From Alitta virens (taxonomy: Eukaryota; Annelida; Polychaeta; Phyllodocida; Nereididae): a stretch of DNA of 64,000 nt. Shown one piece after another: positions 49,301-57,915 of this stretch; positions within the stretch are counted from its first letter, which is position 1, and the number at the start of each line of letters is the position of its first letter. The position numbers and the translations under genes were made by a program. Under the pieces are notes generated by a model. It made no database searches and had not been told where the DNA came from. It saw nothing but the letters and a program-made list of their open reading frames with translations. Location of the stretch: the NCBI GenBank assembly GCA_932294295.1, contig OW028584.1:21917638-21981637 (forward strand), given 5' to 3'.

Positions 49301-50987
49301 TAATTTCTAGTATGGGCTTAGATGAATTAATTGCACTTCATCACTTGTCACTTCAATTGAAAGCTGCTCCAGATTTAATTGCAATCTGTCCTTCCGCACT
49401 CCAATTGAATGCCCTAACCCTCACTATTGCAATCAAGCAGTTCAGACTACTGACGTAGTTAGCAGGCCTATATATTAAGCTAATTGGCTATTCGCTCACA
49501 CGGACCAGTGCTGGCACTCTCCTGCTCGTCCGTACAGCATAGAAGTTGGGTCGGGCGACCGGGCAACTGCTTAATGCGGACGCTGATGTACATGACAGTA
49601 CATCTCATTTGGATCTCAGGAGATGTAAAGTTGGGGCACCTTGTACCCAGTGTCTAAGATTAGGGCTAGTAACATGGTGTGGACTCCATGCCTTATCATC
49701 TCATCATTATGTCAGACTCCGATAGCTTGTCATATAAGTTGACTAAGCTTCAGACCAGTAGCATCGAACATAGACAAGTATCAGGACAAGACAAAATTTT
49801 GTCGTTTAGGCCAACTCACAAACTTGTTGTTTACCAAATTTGAACCTTATAGGAATGATAAGACATCAAGGTGGCTAGTTTGGCTCACTACCTGGGTCCT
49901 GTGGGGTGGTCTTGATAGCAATACCAAACTGCCGAACGAACCACAACACAGTGACAGTTGTCGAAAATAATTTGTATGAATACAGTATGATCAGATCACC
50001 ATCAAAATATCTATAATGACTCTATCGCTATTAACATAATCCTTTATTTCTGTTATGCCAAATTACCAAGGTTGGCCAAATACCTCAACTGATAACAATT
50101 ATTGATTAAAAACAATTCATAAATTCCACAAAATATTAATAATATTCACAGTATTCAGGATCCTTCAGTACGCTGAAGGCCAACGTTAGCAACTTCACAT
50201 GCAATAGGATATAATTATCCTGCACACTTACCAGGAAATATATTTCTCTGATGTGATCAATGTTCAACAAATAATCACTACATGGTTAACACAGAAATTT
50301 CCATTACATCTCACACAACAAATGATCGAAACATTAAGCAGTGTGCCATCAGCGTGTACATGTCACTATGGTACTGCTGTACAAAATAATGATAATATCA
50401 TAATCTACATCTACAGCTATACATAGCAAAGCCATGCAAAGATTAAGATCATACATTCTATCGTTCAATTTTAGTTAAATCAGAGGTGCTTCATACCAGG
50501 GTTTTATACTGGGGCAAACAGTGACCTCTATCCATGTGATTTAGTATATAATATATATTATATAAAGTTTAGTATTGGATTGGGGTTTTTTCAGCTGCAG
50601 AAGCTAGTTACATAAATATATTTATAAGCTGTATATTATGGCAATACAATACAAAATACAAAAACATTATATATACACCAACAATAAAGTGCAATACCGT
50701 CATGAATACAAAGTGTATCTTTACACTGTTAATATTAATAACAATAATTTGCTTTACATACCTCCAGCTTGATTCGGCGGAAATCCCATAGGCATACCGA
50801 AGCCTCCATAGCCTCCTTGCTGCGGGGGGTAACCGCCCTGTGGAGGGGGGTATGCAGCGTCGCCAGGTGGAGGAGGGTAGGGCGGTTGGCCTTGCGGAGG
50901 GTATCCTGGTTGCCCCGGAGGTGGGTATTGATGACTGGGGTAAGCCCCAGCTTCGTTGTATCCTGGTGGCGCTCCCTGTTGGAACAT
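40161..50987 (-). CDS. TMBIM/Lifeguard family protein, GRINA (LFG1/TMBIM3)-like
   Basis: Members of this family are seven-helix proteins of the ER, Golgi or plasma membrane that affect calcium leak and protect from apoptosis. I joined 10 exons on the minus strand, in transcript order: 50987-50762, 45881-45733, 45076-45012, 44856-44803, 43987-43897, 43152-43115, 42647-42560, 41801-41697, 41161-41114, 40307-40161. Phases agree throughout, giving 336 residues (human GRINA is about 371). The first 75 residues are a Pro/Gly/Tyr/Gln-rich tail of PPGYPPQG-type repeats, as in GRINA. Helices run from about residue 123. FLAYDTQ (289-295) and LYLD (317-320) hold the two aspartates that in bacterial YetJ and human BI-1 form the pH-sensing pair. 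An acceptor just before the ATG (ending 50996) implies an upstream non-coding exon. FAIM2 is the main alternative, but the tail favours GRINA. Confidence 0.94.
40850..41085 (+). mobile_element. Possible LINE 3'-end fragment
   Basis: The stretch 'aggagccaatatgccttatggcatctgtttcc' followed by TATGT-rich text and 'ataaataaag' resembles the 3' end of a CR1-like LINE, which often closes with a short hydrophobic tail and a simple repeat. No RT domain is left, so this is weak. It lies in intron 9 of the GRINA-like gene. Confidence 0.25.
41114..41161 (-). CDS. GRINA-like exon 9
   Basis: A 48-bp micro-exon in phase 0 encoding ILRCVYGAVAALVFSL, part of a transmembrane helix. Flanks are CATTTACAG and GTAAGT. 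Confidence 0.93.
41246..41456. mobile_element. MITE, family G copy 1
   Basis: Left end CAGTGTTCCAGCTAGGCC; right end TCCTAGCTAAAAAACACTG. The inner word GCGCCATGCCCAA is repeated three times. A related copy lies at 48502-48653. The CAGTG ends suggest hAT, but no clean target duplication is visible. Intron 8 of the GRINA-like gene. Confidence 0.75.
41697..41801 (-). CDS. GRINA-like exon 8
   Basis: A 105-bp exon, phase 0, encoding IDFTMCSGLIFALSMVLFF and then FGIACIVVYSVWGPNY. The leading DFT and the following helix match the Lifeguard family. Confidence 0.95.
42230..42484. mobile_element. Diverged MITE, family F copy 2
   Basis: The left end GGGCTGTTGCATTTAAAAAA matches the 35040 element. The right end (CATTTGGCAG) is worn. 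Long G, C and T runs inside create Pro/Gly-rich shadow ORFs on both strands. Confidence 0.6.
42560..42647 (-). CDS. GRINA-like exon 7
   Basis: Phase 2 in, phase 0 out. Encodes FYSTNIVLIALGITAAVC and IAISLFAIQTK, the helix after the 'ASFY' turn of the family. Confidence 0.95.
43115..43152 (-). CDS. GRINA-like exon 6 (38 bp)
   Basis: A micro-exon, phase 0 in and phase 2 out, encoding TLAFSYMTATIS. It matches the TLAxSYMxGxIAS block of Lifeguard proteins. Too short for ORF finders. Confidence 0.93.
43227..43448 (-). mobile_element. Non-LTR retrotransposon reverse-transcriptase fragment
   Basis: The minus-strand frame from 43448 to a stop at 43227 reads NYLTSRNQLIKKGQMKSNW, LSLKRGVPQGSV, RPLLFNILLNDFL and AYTYTDDNT. 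GVPQGSxxxPLLFNI and a YxDD core are hallmarks of Jockey/CR1-type reverse transcriptases. A stop lies just upstream, so it is a dead 74-codon remnant in intron 5 of the GRINA-like gene, same strand as the gene. Confidence 0.85.
43897..43987 (-). CDS. GRINA-like exon 5
   Basis: Phase 2 in, phase 0 out. Encodes ATFLVTYIAMVCCPSVRRKW and PGNFICLLVF. The CC-x-RR-x-P-x-N turn is typical of the family. Confidence 0.95.
44325..44520 (+). repeat. Dispersed repeat, copy 2 (pairs with 12318-12530)
   Basis: It shares 'gtcattttatgaaaaaat', 'ccataat', 'ataaaatgta' and 'tgtgcctcgttttcgta' with the earlier copy in the same order. Intron 4 of the GRINA-like gene. Confidence 0.5.
44803..44856 (-). CDS. GRINA-like exon 4 (54 bp)
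   Basis: Phase 2 in and out. Encodes QPTQNWVKKNQWFYWCSY, the loop between the first two helices. Confidence 0.92.
45012..45076 (-). CDS. GRINA-like exon 3: first helix
   Basis: Phase 0 in, phase 2 out. Encodes VYLILTAQLLVTVAFVAFF, the first transmembrane helix, matching VYxILxxQLLVT of the family. Confidence 0.95.
45172..45706. repeat. Composite minisatellite (13-bp and ~27-bp units)
   Basis: The core 13-bp unit GCTAGTCTTAGAC and a TCATAGAC variant occur about twenty times or more. They are interleaved with a longer unit 'ttctgtgccacaggctagtcttagac'. The array ends about 26 bp from the donor of GRINA-like exon 2 (exon edge at 45733), within intron 2. Confidence 0.95.
45733..45881 (-). CDS. 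GRINA-like exon 2
   Basis: Phase 1 in, phase 0 out. Encodes PPMMPPPMPRFTPAQAGAEN, KPWDDDSENAAFAGKSF and TDKAVRHAFIKR. It joins the Pro-rich tail to the first helix. The FxDKxVRxxFIRK-like end is a family hallmark. Confidence 0.95.
46655..47000. mobile_element. hAT-type MITE, family D copy 2
   Basis: Left end CAGGGTTGGTAAA; right end worn to GCAAACCATG. The flanking 8-mers ATTGATAT and ATTGATGT match at 7 of 8 positions and fit nTnnnnAn. The body is homologous to 21406-21728. Intron 1 of the GRINA-like gene. Confidence 0.85.
48341..48397 (-). CDS. Candidate cassette exon of the GRINA-like gene
   Basis: A 57-bp segment in intron 1 has a pyrimidine-rich acceptor (TTTATTTCTGCCTCAG) and a GTATAG donor. 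It is phase 1 at both ends, exactly like the exons around it. Inclusion would add 19 residues, DGRGAYYKVSTDGDAHDPS, between the Gln/Pro-rich tail and PPMMPPP, without a stop or frame change. The segment has more CpG than the intron around it. The GTATAG donor is weak, which would fit alternative use. No transcript evidence is available here. Confidence 0.5.
48502..48653. mobile_element. MITE, family G copy 2
   Basis: Ends CAGTGTTCCAGGTAGGCC and ATCCTAGCTGGAACACTG. It shares GCGCCATGCCCAATT with 41246-41456. It lies about 100 bp upstream (in transcript sense) of the candidate cassette exon. Confidence 0.8.
49610..49770 (+). repeat. SINE 3'-region copy (tail family T)
   Basis: It has 'gtaacatggtgtggactccatgccttatcatctcatc', then 'attatgtcagactc', then 'agcttcagaccagtagcat'. 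It is the clearest copy of the 3' region. Upstream, 'gggcaccttgtacccagtgtc' is shared in part with 36670. Intron 1 of the GRINA-like gene. Confidence 0.65.
50762..50987 (-). CDS. GRINA-like exon 1: start and Pro/Gly-rich tail
   Basis: ATG at 50985-50987, eight bases after an acceptor (GACTTCAG). It encodes MFQQGAPPGYNEAGAYPSHQ and then PPxGQPGYPPQGQPPYPPP-type repeats, and ends NQAG with one base of a split Gly codon. A cytosolic N-terminus of this kind is typical of GRINA. Confidence 0.95.
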
Positions 50988-50999
50988 TGTGGATTCTGA

Positions 51000-52980
51000 A
51001 GTCAGAAATTAAGAACAATAAATTACCACATAAAATAGTAAAGTATATGATTTAAAATATAATAAAAAGGCGGAAAAAAAGATGGTGATAAGTGACAAGA
51101 TTTATAAAGATTAGGAGTCTAAGACCCCAACAACATTAAATGAAAGATAATTTATAATTAAATATAACAAGATAGAATATTTGCGATCTAGCACAACTCA
51201 AGCACTTGACCCTGGGTGTCGCCAATGGTGAGCCGATGATATGGCAATGAGGGAAGCACTTTGGTCATAAATTGGGTAAGGTGCAAAAAATAAGCCACGA
51301 CACTCTTATCACTTCCTAGTTCCCGTCAGTTTGCCCTTAATATTGTGGTAGTCCTATTATCTTACATGTGAGGTAGTCAAAAACAGCAGTTTATAAACGA
51401 AGCCAAAATAGGTGAGCCTTGATTCAATTTTATTGTGAGATCTCCTTACAACAAATGTACAAGTACAATGGCTATACAGCAAGGTAACACATAAATATGG
51501 CAGGATCCAAGAGTGACTTTGGCCTCTTTTGGGAGGCGGGGTTCAGAAGAGAAATAGCAATTTGTACATTTAAGAAATAATATCCCACTCCAGAAAAAAA
51601 AATCATTATCTGCTTGAATAGTTTCTTCCACACAAAATTCTTCCCCCATTTCACTTGTAACATGTTAGGGACTTACAGGTGGTGTCAATAACACTGTAGG
51701 TGTAAAATATAGGTATATTTATACAGCAACAGTCACCTAAGTTGCGACCGTCAGCACAGTACGTTGCACGCAAAAATAACTTAATACTAATAACAGCGTT
51801 CTGGGAAAAATTAAAAACATTCTGACAGAGAAAGATTGAAGATGTGGGACCTATATATCATTCTTGTCATCCAGAATGTTTGGATCCACCCCTGGCTGTC
51901 GTTAAATCTTAACACCTGTAACTCGCTGCTGGCTGCAACTTTGATTGCGGGTGTCGTATGACTATGATGTAAAAAGATGTCCATTCTTGAGTTTCTGATG
52001 AATTTATGCCATAAGGCTTTTGGTAAATCAAATGAGTTCTGAACAAGAAGACTATCAGTTTGTGGAAAACTCTTCCTTTGGGGAACAAAACTCTTCCTTT
52101 GGGGAACAGCCAAAAAATGCAACACGCAAATTTGAATCAAGGTTCACCATGACTCATATAAGAATAATGTCACACCTCAGGGAATTTATTCGTTTGACAA
52201 TTTAAATGATAACACAAGGATCCATGCATGGATCAAATTGTTGATAATGTCATTAATGGCGCATTTGTTTTCGTCATGTCAAATCTTTCCTAAAATCATT
52301 TATCGGTATAAGAATATTTAACTGTGGTAATGTTACTAAATTAATATATGTAGTCTATTACTGTATTAAATTCCCTCCACACTTGACCATAGTATAATTT
52401 ACTTCCTTATCACACTAGTCTACAGCCTCAGTGTACTACAGGTAGTAATTTTACTTTAATTTATGAATGTTGTCATTATCATGCTGCAAAGAGCTTTTTT
52501 ACACCCCAAACAGAATATGGACCCCATCCTGCCAGCCAAACACCACAATATTACACAATATCACACAAAGCCTGTCAAAGCTAGGACTGTTTGTTGTCAA
52601 ACGACAGTGCCAATGTTCTTTAACATCACACCACACCCAGATACATTCAGATGCACTTAACTGTCATACATCCAACACAATTCAGTACAGTATCAATTTT
52701 CTCAAACTGAAAGCAGAGATATCATCATTCTTCCTTGAGATTCTTTAACAAAATGCTTATCACGCCATGTCACACGATAAGTAAACGTTAATCCAGAAAT
52801 TTCGTAATGCAAACAAACGAGTACGGGTCGTTTCTAAGCATCAACACCAAAGCAAATATAACAACAGTGCCAATAACAATCAAAGATCCTACTGTCGTAT
52901 CAAATTAAACACTCCCACTAATACAAACCTCGTTATTCCGCTTCTTTGCCACCCAAATGTTTTGATATTTTTTCGACGAA
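51000..52980 (-). other. 5' region of the GRINA-like gene, no coding exon seen
   Basis: A non-coding first exon must lie in or beyond this stretch, because exon 1 begins with a splice acceptor. Minus-strand donor-like CACCACCTGTAAGT occurs near 51676-51690 but is unproven. The ORFs here look random. Confidence 0.35.
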
Positions 52981-53004
52981 CCTGAACCGGCCTCGATCTG
53001 GCGG

Positions 53005-53780
53005 TCTAGTCATCTCGTCAATGAGTCAAGTCGTCAATTGGTGAAGTCGTCAAAAACATAACAAAGTCGTCAATTTAAACCCTGGTAAAGTCGTCAAAGG
53101 CATTGGTAAAGTCGTCAAAAGCATTGGTAAAGTCGTCAAAAGCATTGGTAAAGTCGTCAAAAGCCCTGGTCAAGTGGTCAAAAGTGGACTTGAGCTATTG
53201 AAGGATATCGAGTCACTTAGTAGACACGCAAAATCGTCGACACGCAACCCGTCGACAGGAGGTGGACAAACTCTTTGACAAATTATTTTCTTGGATGACA
53301 ATCTCGTTGACAGAAAAACGTGGCCAACTTCGTAGACACGTTTTTATTATTTAGTTCAGAGACGACTAGCTGAGTTACCTGTATATATAATAACCATATA
53401 ATTACCACTTGTGTAATTGCTAAAAAAAGTTGATTGCCGGCCCCTGAAATGTCCGATTGATGCGGTATGATTATAACGAAGCCAATTTTTTACCAAAACT
53501 AATGAATGCATAAAACCAAAAAGTAGGTTTCGGACATTTTTCAACGTTTCGGGAATCGGGCGTTTTGGGAGTCGGACGTTACAGGTTTAGGACATATCGG
53601 TTTTCGGACGTTTTGACTAGATAGTCTTTTTGACTTAACCAGGTTTAGAGTTAACTAGTTGACGACTGAGATTGACGAGTTAACTATGACTATTTGACTA
53701 TATCGAGGAGTCATTGTTTGACGACATGCCCAACTGACGACTTTGATCTTTGACGACATGACCAACAAAATAATGCCTCA
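53005..53780. mobile_element. Fold-back-like element of GTCGTCAAA / TTTGACGAC repeats
   Basis: The left part (to about 53180) holds many GTCGTCAA words, including four or five copies of a 21-bp unit GGTAAAGTCGTCAAAAGCATT-like. The right part (53625-53765) holds the complementary words TTTGACGAC and TTGACGAG. Between them are CGTCGACACG and 'gggagtcggacgtt' motifs. Arms made of short inverse repeats fit a fold-back transposon. No protein is coded. Confidence 0.55.
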
Positions 53781-54047
53781 TAAATTAAAGTGATAAAATA
53801 TAAATTGATTTTACTATATTTGAAAAATAATATTATCTTTTTAAGCGAAATTATATTAAGTTGAGATGTTTTGCTATTATATTTAAGACTTTTTCAATTT
53901 GTTGCTTGAATATTTCAATGATAAATTGCAGCATTTGTTTGGGTAGGCCTTATGTTTCTGAAAACGCGTGTTGGTTTGTGAGAAGAAGCTGACAACTGCC
54001 TGTTTTGGCAACTTTAGGGCGTTTATACAAGGCCTGATCATTTTACA

Positions 54048-57000
54048 ATGGTAAGTTTTGACATATTGTCCATTTTCTGCGAAGTTATCTTTTGGTAAGA
54101 CACTTGGCTACTTCAGCATTCAATGATTCAGTGAAGACTTCAGTAAAGTGCAAACACATACAAAATATTTATCTGTTTATCATATTGTTTATGACCTACT
54201 GTGGCCATACAGAACTTTACTTATATATCTGAGAGGTATTAGAAGGTGCCCCTGCCCGAGATCTAACGGCCCGCTGGTTACGGGTCCAGACTCCAGTGCA
54301 CAAGAGCAAGCATGTTAACCATTCTGGGTATTATCGACAGGGCGGGTATTATCGACAGGGTACTTTTAAGTGTCGAAAATACCCGCCCTGTCGATAATAC
54401 CCTCCGTTACGGTATATATAGTCTTAAAGTGATATAACGTCTTGGACTCTCCAAGGAATATCTAGCCCTTAAATGAAGGAATACCTACATCTACCACTAA
54501 ACTTGCTTGTTTTGTACTTTTTTGAAACATTTAAGTCATATTCTTGTCAGTACACAACATTAAAGTACTATTAAAACCCGTTAGGCAAGATTTGGGCATC
54601 ATGGTGGGGTCACTGTGTGATTGGCTGATGCTGCAGGCTATTTTTAGCACGAGATTTTGCGAGATGTAAACAACAAGCACATGGCTAGTTTGTCACTGAC
54701 CACAGCTGCAATTTTTAGGAGCTTCTAGTGTTAGAGGGTAGCTCATTAGAGCATTCCAAAGAAGAATGAAGTTATTGTTCTCTTTCTATCCATCCTCACG
54801 CAATTCACACCCAGGAAAGGTACCCCAGGAGCTCCCAGGCAAGTCACGCAAAGTTTGGGTATCATCATAATTTATTCGTGTGGCCCAAGTGGTCAGAGCT
54901 GTCAAACTAAAAGAAACAATTAGATAGGCTTGTCCTCTATTCACAGTGTATGATATTCACTCATATGGATTGTGAAAACAGTTGACCTTTTTCAGAATCA
55001 CTTTTCGTAGCTTCAACTAACGTATTTACACAATTTCCAGAGTAAACAAAACCCTTGTGGTTCATGGTGGTTGTATCCAATGCAATGGAATTTGGCTCTG
55101 CCTGGTTGTGTGGTCACGTGACTCCAGCGAGAGGTCCAGCCAAGTTTCAAATTATTTCGGTCTACACCACAGCTGATTTTAAGACTAAAAACTCATTATT
55201 AACAAATGGATGGACACATAGCAAAGTGGTTTCTGATAATACACATCCTTCACTATCATTCAGGGGTAAATTTAAAGAAACTCTCAGTTTGACCTAGATG
55301 TGAGACTTTGTATCACTTTAACTCTTTGGTCTAGTTTAAAATAGTTTATTCAATTATCTACTGATAAAGGAGGTCTTTACCTGCACAAGTTACATGATGT
55401 TATTTTAGGGTATTAATATTCCTTTGAATTTTAGAAAACATTTTTTCAAAGAAACAAACATTCCCCATGAAAATCAGTGTCTTTTGTTCCTGTTTTGGTT
55501 CTGTGATAGATAATTGCACTCCATACTTCACACCTTTGCCAAGGCTTTGGAAGAGTCAATACTTGGTGACTGATTTCAATCAACTCCCCCATATCCCCAA
55601 ATAGCTTCCGCAATTGCAATTAACAATGTTCGTGAACTTCAGTGAAATGCAAGAGAGAAACCAACATCCTGTTCTCTTCAATTAAAAAATGTCGGCCCAA
55701 GCCGGCCCCATAATTGCTCCATTTTGGACAAGGCCCCGGCTCTTTTACACATTTTACAGGCTCCGGAGCGCCAGGAAATTTCAACCCCTGAGTCAATGCA
55801 CTCTCCCCCCTTCTCAGGAACCCCTCCCCCTTCTCAGGAACCCCTCCCCCGACAGAGACATTACATTGTTTCCCCAGACAAACTGGTGTATGGGGCCGCG
55901 GATAATGGGCAATGAGAGTGCAATGTCTCTGAAGCGGAACGGCATCCTGAGAAGGGGGAGTATAGCATTGTTGGCCCTGGGACCAAAGAGTGACTCTTTG
56001 GTCTAATGGTTATTGTGCTAGCCTCTTGTGCACATGACCCGGGTTCGATCCCGGGCAGGGGCACCTCCCCCGAGACACTACACTTGTAACAGCCCTAATG
56101 TCAGTCAGCAAAATTCACAAGTAATGATCATTACCTCTGTATGGGAAGAAATTCACCATCATTATATCTCTCATTCCCCAACCCCCCTGGGAATAGTAGG
56201 AACCGACTGAAAACACAAGCCCATGAGGCATTTAAACGTTAAAATTGGTTGGAATCCTCCGCCTCATGACCATACAAATTTCTATAAATGTATAGAGCGT
56301 AAATGATGATGTCATAGTCATTAAACATCATATAAGGCATGATAGTTATGATATTTGTTTTGCAGGAAAGTCAGAAGAAGGTATCGAAAGGTGCAAAATC
56401 TCCCAAGGTAAACACACCCCGTGTGTCTCCAAAAAAGATAAAGAAGACCTTGAAAAGTTCAGGATTGACAGTAGGAAAATCTAAAGATGAAGATGTGCTT
56501 AAGATGACACCAGGTACAAGTAAAACGATGGAAACAACCCCAGATACAAGCAGCAAATTAACGGTGAACACAGACGTACCAGGGAGTAGTGGTGTCAAAC
56601 AATCAAGAATGCAGCAAAAGAAGAAAAAGAAATATTATGTTCTTTTTCTTGGTAATCTCCCTTATGATATTACTGAGGATGAAGTTCGAGAACATTTTGT
56701 TCGCTGTGGTTAGTAATGAACTTAGCTAGACTCGATCTTAAAGTTTTACTGTCATTTGATTTCTTGCGATGTCATTTTGAATGTTATGCCATTTTTTACA
56801 CTCATGCAGGAGTAATAGAGGATGTCAGACTTCTGACAAACAAAGAAACAGGGAGGCCAAGAGGATGTGCTTATATACAATTTGAAGAAATGAGAGGACA
56901 TAAGGTATGTTGTTCATAATTATGTGTCCCAATTAAAGGACATTTTGAAAGACTGTAAGGCCACAGTTTTTTGATCTTATGTTTCTCGGAACTCTCTTGG

Positions 57001-57915
57001 ACCGTTTTTCATGAGACGGTCGGTCGGAAAATAAAATAAAATCCCCAGAAAGTGTTTTTTTTCTTCATAAATTAACACTGGTGATGTGATACTTAGAGAT
57101 GCAATACACATATTTGCCCAGACAATTGTTGATTTATAAATTGAGCGGCACTGCAAAAGTTTGTGCCGGCAGTGTCGAGAAACGAAAGATAAAAAAAACT
57201 GTCGCCTAAGAAGTTTTGACCAGGCAACATTGCTACCGGGTTCCCACAGATCCGGAAAATCTCATGCTTTTGTAAAAATAAAGATCTGTCTATGAAAATA
57301 TTTGAAATTATATACCGGGGATTTAAGTAGCTTTTGCAAGTTTCCCCAGAATAAGGCGCCCTAAAAATCTCCATCTAAAATGGTGATAAAATCTATGAAA
57401 AAAAATAAAAATTAGAGATGCTACTTATCATGTGGGCCATTGCTAAAGCTTTTTGCTGGCGTGGATGGCCATATCTGTAAGTGTTTCCCTCTTTTGAAAA
57501 TGAGTTTAAAAAGTTAGAAATAAAGCCATGTATCATGTTATGTGCAAAATATTTGAACCGGGATGGTTTTTGTGCGTTTGTGTGCATTGGATATATCATA
57601 TATTAAAAGTAAAGCACAGATTATTGATTTGCCATTTAATTATTAACCATAATTCATGTTGTATTTCAGAATGCTCTTATGCTGCACAAAAGCATGTTCA
57701 AAGGAAGAGAAATCAATGTGGAATTCACTGCTCCAGGTCGGAAGAACGCCACTCGTACTATGAAGCTCCAAGAGAAGAACAAGAGACTTTCAAAATATAA
57801 GTTATCGAGAGACCATATTTTGGAAAGACCTGATGATCAACAGAGACCTCCTGGTCACAGACCTGGTGGTGAAAACAGAAAAAAGTTTCACGAGAATACA
57901 TCTTGTTATATATGA
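54048..57915 (+). CDS. Nop6-like single-RRM RNA-binding protein
   Basis: Probably a nucleolar protein acting in ribosome assembly; this rests on resemblance to the Nop6/RBM34 group and is inference. Exons are 54048-54050 (the ATG alone, donor ATG|GTAAGT), 56366-56708, 56810-56904 and 57670-57915, giving 228 residues in consistent phase. Residues 2-90 are Lys/Ser/Thr-rich and probably disordered, with a KKKKK run. The RRM spans about 91-170, with RNP2 VLFLGNLP (93-100) and RNP1 RGCAYIQF (133-140). A basic helix follows (MKLQEKNKRLSKYKLS). In the first coding exon only the initiator codon is coding; I infer it because no in-frame acceptor-free start fits, and the phase is exact. An alternative start inside the 56339 frame would include intron sequence. 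Confidence 0.8.
54245..54310 (-). mobile_element. tRNA-like SINE head, diverged copy
   Basis: Reversed, it shares 'gctcttgtgcac' and 'ctcgggcaggggcacc' with the tRNA-like head at 55994-56064, in opposite orientation. Intron 1 of the Nop6-like gene. Confidence 0.4.
54326..54402. repeat. Perfect 25-bp-arm hairpin
   Basis: Arms 54326-54350 and 54378-54402 are exact reverse complements (outer end GGGTATTATCGACAGGGC). The 27-nt loop holds another ATCGACAGGG unit. About 280 bp downstream of the start codon of the Nop6-like gene, inside its first intron. Confidence 0.9.
54424..55321. mobile_element. Possible non-autonomous element, weak terminal repeats
   Basis: The ends TTAAAGTGATATAACGTC and its rough complement near 55302-55321 may be terminal repeats. 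The interior has an 80-codon ORF of no known family. This is tentative. Confidence 0.25.
55685..55990. repeat. Self-complementary C/G-rich segment
   Basis: CCTTCTCAGGAACCCCTCCC is tandemly repeated near 55809-55850. Complementary words GAGAGTGCAATG and CCTGAGAAGGGGG occur at 55914-55960, so the segment can fold back. It abuts a tRNA-like head at 55994, and may be the body of the same retroposon. Confidence 0.5.
55994..56064 (+). mobile_element. tRNA-like SINE head or tRNA pseudogene
   Basis: A box-A-like TGGTCTAATGGTTA and a perfect box B GGTTCGATCCC with a paired CCCGG/CCCGG T-arm are present. The acceptor stem does not pair (GACTCTT against GCAGGGG), so it is not an intact tRNA. Intron 1 of the Nop6-like gene. 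Confidence 0.6.
56366..56708 (+). CDS. Nop6-like exon 2
   Basis: Phase 0 in, phase 1 out (TGTG|GTTAGT). Encodes the Ser/Thr/Lys-rich N-terminal tail and the first RRM strand, ending YDITEDEVREHFVRC. The acceptor is TTGTTTTGCAG. Confidence 0.9.
56810..56904 (+). CDS. Nop6-like exon 3: RNP1
   Basis: Phase 1 in, phase 0 out. Encodes VIEDVRLLTNKETGRPRGC and AYIQFEEMRGHK, including the RNP1 motif. Confidence 0.92.
57670..57915 (+). CDS. Nop6-like exon 4: end of RRM and basic tail
   Basis: Starts NALMLHKSMFKGREINVEFT, the last RRM helix and strand, then a basic linker, and stops with TGA at 57913. Confidence 0.92.
   Translation, partial: NALMLHKSMFKGREINVEFTAPGRKNATRTMKLQEKNKRLSKYKLSRDHILERPDDQQRPPGHRPGGENRKKFHENTSCYI

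Noticed and set aside
55994..56064. Intact tRNA gene
   Set aside because: The box A and B and T-arm are good, but the acceptor-stem halves do not pair and a related diverged copy exists nearby, pointing to a SINE head or pseudogene.
57093..57374. 93-codon minus-strand ORF as a gene
   Set aside because: It lies in an intron of the Nop6-like gene, has no family match, and ends without conserved features.
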